Origin: JAVBKE01 sp031554215
GTDB lineage: Bacteria > Bacillota > Bacilli > JARBTR01
DNA: 9,153 nt
Direction: 5' to 3'
NCBI GenBank assembly: GCA_031554215.1
Contig: JAVBKF010000030.1
Span: 1-9,153, forward strand
The notes below the pieces were generated by a model. It was not told the origin of the DNA, made no database searches, and saw only the letters and a list, made by a program, of their open reading frames with translations. Shown here one piece after another: positions 7,356 through 9,153 of the stretch (position 1 is the stretch's first letter; each line of letters opens with the position of its first letter). Made by a program: the position numbers and the translations under genes.

Positions 7356-7686
7356 GAGTTTGAAACATCATGGTAGACATAGCGGGCGAAAAATAGTTTC
7401 AACAGCAGGGCGGGAAGCAGTTCACAGACATCATTTCTACCACTGGAGAAAAGCTGCCTGCATCAAGGTAGGTATCACAAAGACTGCCCACCACATTTGA
7501 CGCAGGGCTTTCTCACGGCAATTGAACGTGTACACCAGCTTGTCACTGTCCGTGATATGAAAAGCCGTTTATCACCATAAAAAAATACCAAGGCAACTGA
7601 AGCCCTGATATCCTTCACTATTAAACTGGTGGATTAGCTCACCCAGTCAACCAGAACACAAATGATTTAGACGATGTTGTAGCAAA
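7356..7686. other. Intergenic region without an intact gene, probably eroded
   Basis: No start with a plausible ribosome binding site leads into a convincing frame here. One plus-strand frame is open from about 7371 to 7574 (it contains LTQGFLTAIERVHQLVTV, then stops), but it is not recognised and has no start. A minus-strand frame over 7437-7560 is likewise unrecognised. No strong GC stem with a T tail was found to end the kdgK transcript or the converging bPH gene. The impression is of decayed former coding sequence, without a family assignment. Confidence 0.4.
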
Positions 7687-8067
7687 CTATTGATTGGCAA
7701 TTGCTTGTGCTAAAATTGCTTGTACCTCATAGACACTCACATTCTTGTTAAATTTCTTTACAATTGGTTCACCGTGTCCAGAAACCCAAAGTTTTAAATC
7801 AGCATCAAGATCAAACGTTCCTGCAGATTCAACTGAAAATCGATTAATATGTCGATATGGGATAGATAGGTATTCAACTTTCTTGCCAGTCATGCCCTGA
7901 ACATCCACTAAAATCAATCTTTTCTGTGTGAAAATAATCGCATCCCTCACGATAAGATAAGCGACTTCAATTTCCTCATCCGTTGCAAGAATATGACCAT
8001 AATCCTTTTGTGCCTTCTCTTTTGACATTTGTGATGCATTACCCATGATGCCATTTAAAAATCCCAT
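7687..8067 (-). CDS. Bacterial PH-domain protein (bPH_1 / DUF1696)
   Basis: Small cytoplasmic protein of 126 residues that matches the bPH_1 (DUF1696) family, a single pleckstrin-homology-like barrel whose biological role is not established. Recognisable family features are the N-terminus MGFLNGIMGNAS, then IVRDAIIFTQKRLILVD, the block GMTGKKVEYLSIPYRHI, FSVESAGTFDLDADLKLWVSG, and the C-terminal helix with VYEVQAILAQ. The start at 8067 (minus strand) is chosen because family members begin at this MGxx and because AGGTG lies 6 bases upstream; the frame is open further up to 8139 but that extension does not look like the family. It converges on the hexuronate operon, has its own probable promoter, and is unlikely to share its function. 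Confidence 0.9.
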   Translation of the reverse strand: MGFLNGIMGNASQMSKEKAQKDYGHILATDEEIEVAYLIVRDAIIFTQKRLILVDVQGMTGKKVEYLSIPYRHINRFSVESAGTFDLDADLKLWVSGHGEPIVKKFNKNVSVYEVQAILAQAIANQ

Positions 8068-8093
8068 TTTATTCACCTGTCCTTTCAATGAAT

Positions 8094-8121
8094 CGAATAT
8101 CTCACTCTTCATTGTAGTCAA
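8094..8121 (-). promoter_or_regulatory. Possible sigma-A promoter of the bPH gene
   Basis: On the minus strand, TTGACT (8121-8116) is followed after 16 bases by TATTCG (8099-8094). The -35 is good (5 of 6) and the -10 is weak (4 of 6). A start of transcription near 8087 would leave a short leader that carries AAAGGACAGGTG before ATG 8067. The position is apt but the evidence is only motif-level. Confidence 0.35.
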
Positions 8122-8195
8122 AATACGGTGATAAAACAACCCGACTACTATAGTATTTTAGATTGTACACCCTAACCAACAACCGATTAAATTGA

Positions 8196-8384
8196 TCGCT
8201 ATTGATCAAAATTGTATCAAATCCACATCTCAATAATGGATTTGCATCTCGCAAGGATTACAGTGCTAATTCTTCTGAAATAAAGCCTGCAAGATTAGGT
8301 GAACGAATGATTACCATTGATCAACCGTTTCTTGGTTATCAAGGAACAAACGCAATTCTTACGAAACATGTCTCTCGAAACTGA
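8196..8384 (+). pseudogene. Possible relic of a nitrogenase-component-1-like protein (C-terminal end)
   Basis: An open stretch of 62 codons with no ribosome binding site and no good start ends at TGA 8382-8384. Its last part, RLGERMITIDQPFLGYQGTN followed by AILTKHVSR, resembles the C-terminal region of nitrogenase component 1-type oxidoreductases, where a Gly-Tyr-x-Gly-(Ala/Thr) motif is followed by a terminal helix; the earlier IVSNPHL could match the upstream G/S-N-x-H. This similarity is recalled, not computed, and is weak. The frame is closed by a stop at 8193-8195, so at best a short fragment of a lost gene remains. Chance is a real alternative. Confidence 0.25.
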
Positions 8385-8570
8385 ATTCATCATCTTTAAA
8401 TAAATAATCAGAAATTTCTGCAATTAAAATATAAAATAAAAAGGGTAAAAAATTTTGCAAGGAGATTTTGCTGCAATGATAATGTTCATTTCATTTTATT
8501 AGCATCAAATGTGAAGAAGCAACTGCTAAAGTCTTATTTTGTGGCTTATTAGTAAAATAGGGCTAAGAAA

Positions 8571-8599
8571 TTGCAGATCATAATGAAATTCATTATGAT
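8571..8599 (+). promoter_or_regulatory. Possible promoter overlapped by a Fur-box-like palindrome
   Basis: TTGCAG (8571-8576) and TATGAT (8594-8599) are separated by exactly 17 bases. The -10 is good (5 of 6) and the -35 is weak. The spacer and -10 are covered by a 23-bp palindrome at 8577-8599: arms ATCATAATGAA and TTCATTATGAT around one central A. Its inner 19 bases (8579-8597) match the classical Fur box (GATAATGATAATCATTATC) at 15 of 19 positions. A repressor bound here would block this promoter. The palindrome is a fact; Fur as its reader is inference. Confidence 0.5.
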
Positions 8600-8786
8600 G
8601 GACTAGGATATGTCTGAAAAGGATTTAAGAAGCTTTATGAAGAAATTTCCGCTTAACTTGTTGAAAAAAAGTCTTAGCAGTACGTTGTTACAAAGCTTCT
8701 CTAGGGCGACGTGCGCTGTCCCTGCTGTTTGCTAAATTGACGCAAGCGGCATATATGATCACTATTTGCGATTTTCTCGCGATACA

Positions 8787-8807
8787 CTAATCTGCACTGG
8801 AGATTAG
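8787..8807. repeat. Short inverted repeat
   Basis: CTAATCT (8787-8793) and AGATTAG (8801-8807) flank a 7-base spacer GCACTGG. An outer pair TACAC (8783-8787) and GTGTA (8816-8820) could extend it imperfectly. There is no T-run on either side, so it is not a terminator. It may be a weak hairpin or an operator half-site pair; no function is claimed. Confidence 0.4.
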
Positions 8808-9090
8808 CAAGTAGCGTGTAGGTCAAAACAGTCTGAAACGATCGTGAAGCAACTGTTGATGGCCCTCCCTCGTTAATTGGAAAATTCTTGTTCAGACACA
8901 ACCTAGGTGAAATTCGCTAATGAATGCATAAAGAGTTAGTCGTTAAAAGACGGCTTCAAACCTTGCTCAATCTGAATCTACGAACGAAAAAATGGAGAAG
9001 TAAGAAAAAATTACGAGATTTGCAGGGATATCTATGCAAAATTTCTGTCTAAGGGATTGGTTGTGAACAATCGGTGTTTCGTAATATAAG

Positions 9091-9096
9091 AGGAGG
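9091..9096 (+). promoter_or_regulatory. Strong ribosome binding site for the right-edge gene
   Basis: A perfect AGGAGG lies 6 bases before ATG 9103 and decides the start of a gene of which only 17 codons are visible. TAATAT at 9082-9087 looks like a -10 but is too close to the binding site to be the promoter. Confidence 0.8.
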
Positions 9097-9102
9097 TTAA
9101 GT

Positions 9103-9153
9103 ATGGATGAGAAAGAGACTGCCCTAGAGCTGAAAAACGTCACAAAATTCATT
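9103..9153 (+). CDS. Probable ABC-transporter ATP-binding protein (N-terminal 17 codons only)
   Basis: The visible residues MDEKETALELKNVTKFI resemble the first beta-strand of ABC ATPases, where a hydrophobic-acidic strand (LELKNVTK) precedes the aromatic that stacks on adenine, before Walker A. The gene runs off the window, so Walker A, signature and Walker B cannot be checked. The start is secure because of AGGAGG at 9091-9096. The substrate and subfamily are unknown. It is oriented like the hexuronate operon but separated from it by more than 1.7 kb and a minus-strand gene, so it belongs to another unit. Confidence 0.6.
   Translation, partial: MDEKETALELKNVTKFI

Larger units (their letters stand above)
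8385..9090. other. About 0.7 kb without a convincing intact gene
   Basis: Positions 8390-8560 are very AT-rich. Only short frames occur: MIMFISFY at 8476, a 41-codon frame at 8610-8735, and an unrecognised 66-codon minus-strand frame at 8701-8901 without a good ribosome binding site. The stretch does hold a Fur-like palindrome with an overlapping promoter (8571-8599) and a small dyad (8787-8807). Stops are frequent in all frames from 8740 on, consistent with decayed sequence or a long regulatory leader. Confidence 0.5.

Noticed and set aside
7237..7500. 87-codon plus-strand frame across the end of kdgK
   Set aside because: Its first part is out-of-frame kdgK sequence, and the rest is low-quality sequence rich in His and Arg without a ribosome binding site.
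8068..8139. 24-residue N-terminal extension of the bPH protein
   Set aside because: The family starts at MGxxxG; the upstream ATG has no ribosome binding site, and the downstream one has AGGTG at a proper distance.
8475..8490. Second Fur-like site
   Set aside because: Only about 10 of 19 positions agree with the consensus; in AT-rich DNA this is close to chance.
8701..8901. 66-codon minus-strand frame
   Set aside because: Not recognised, no good ribosome binding site, composition rich in Arg, Gln and Ser without family motifs; could not be supported as a gene.
9082..9087. TAATAT as -10 of a promoter for the ABC gene
   Set aside because: Transcription would start inside the ribosome binding site, and no -35 lies at a proper distance.

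Overview
The window looks like chromosomal DNA of a low-GC Gram-positive bacterium, probably Lactobacillales or Bacillales. Support: strong GGAGG-type ribosome binding sites close to most starts, AT-rich intergenic DNA, a fructuronate reductase of the short-chain dehydrogenase type (as in Bacillus) rather than the enterobacterial long-chain type, and a DUF1696/bPH_1 protein. A genus cannot be named from the sequence alone.

Positions 1-7355 hold a tight, one-direction sugar-acid operon: the 3' part of a GPH-family sugar symporter, a family 31 glycoside hydrolase, mannonate dehydratase (uxuA), an SDR-type fructuronate/mannonate reductase (uxuB), KDPG aldolase (kdgA) and KDG kinase (kdgK). Read as a pathway, a glycoside is imported and cleaved inside the cell. 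The released hexuronate, after isomerisation by an enzyme not seen here, goes fructuronate -> mannonate -> 2-keto-3-deoxygluconate (KDG) -> KDPG -> pyruvate + glyceraldehyde-3-phosphate. The operon promoter, its regulator and uxaC are not in the window; they may lie upstream. Gaps are short (kdgA and kdgK overlap by 1 base), except two gaps of about 100 bases that each carry a hairpin. One of these also holds a 9-codon leader ORF just before uxuA.

Positions 7356-7686 contain no intact gene and no clear terminator, and look eroded. A lone minus-strand gene (7687-8067) encodes a small bPH_1 (DUF1696) protein.

Positions 8068-9102 hold about 1 kb without a convincing intact gene. It contains a short reading frame that may be the relic of a nitrogenase-component-1-like protein, and a 23-bp near-perfect palindrome that matches a Fur box at 15 of 19 positions and overlaps a plausible promoter. 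At the right edge the first 17 codons of a probable ABC-transporter ATPase begin after a strong AGGAGG.

The most interesting points are the unusual GH31 subgroup coupled to a complete lower hexuronate pathway (suggesting an alpha-linked uronide or related substrate), the leader ORF and hairpins inside the operon, and the Fur-like palindrome in the otherwise empty right part.
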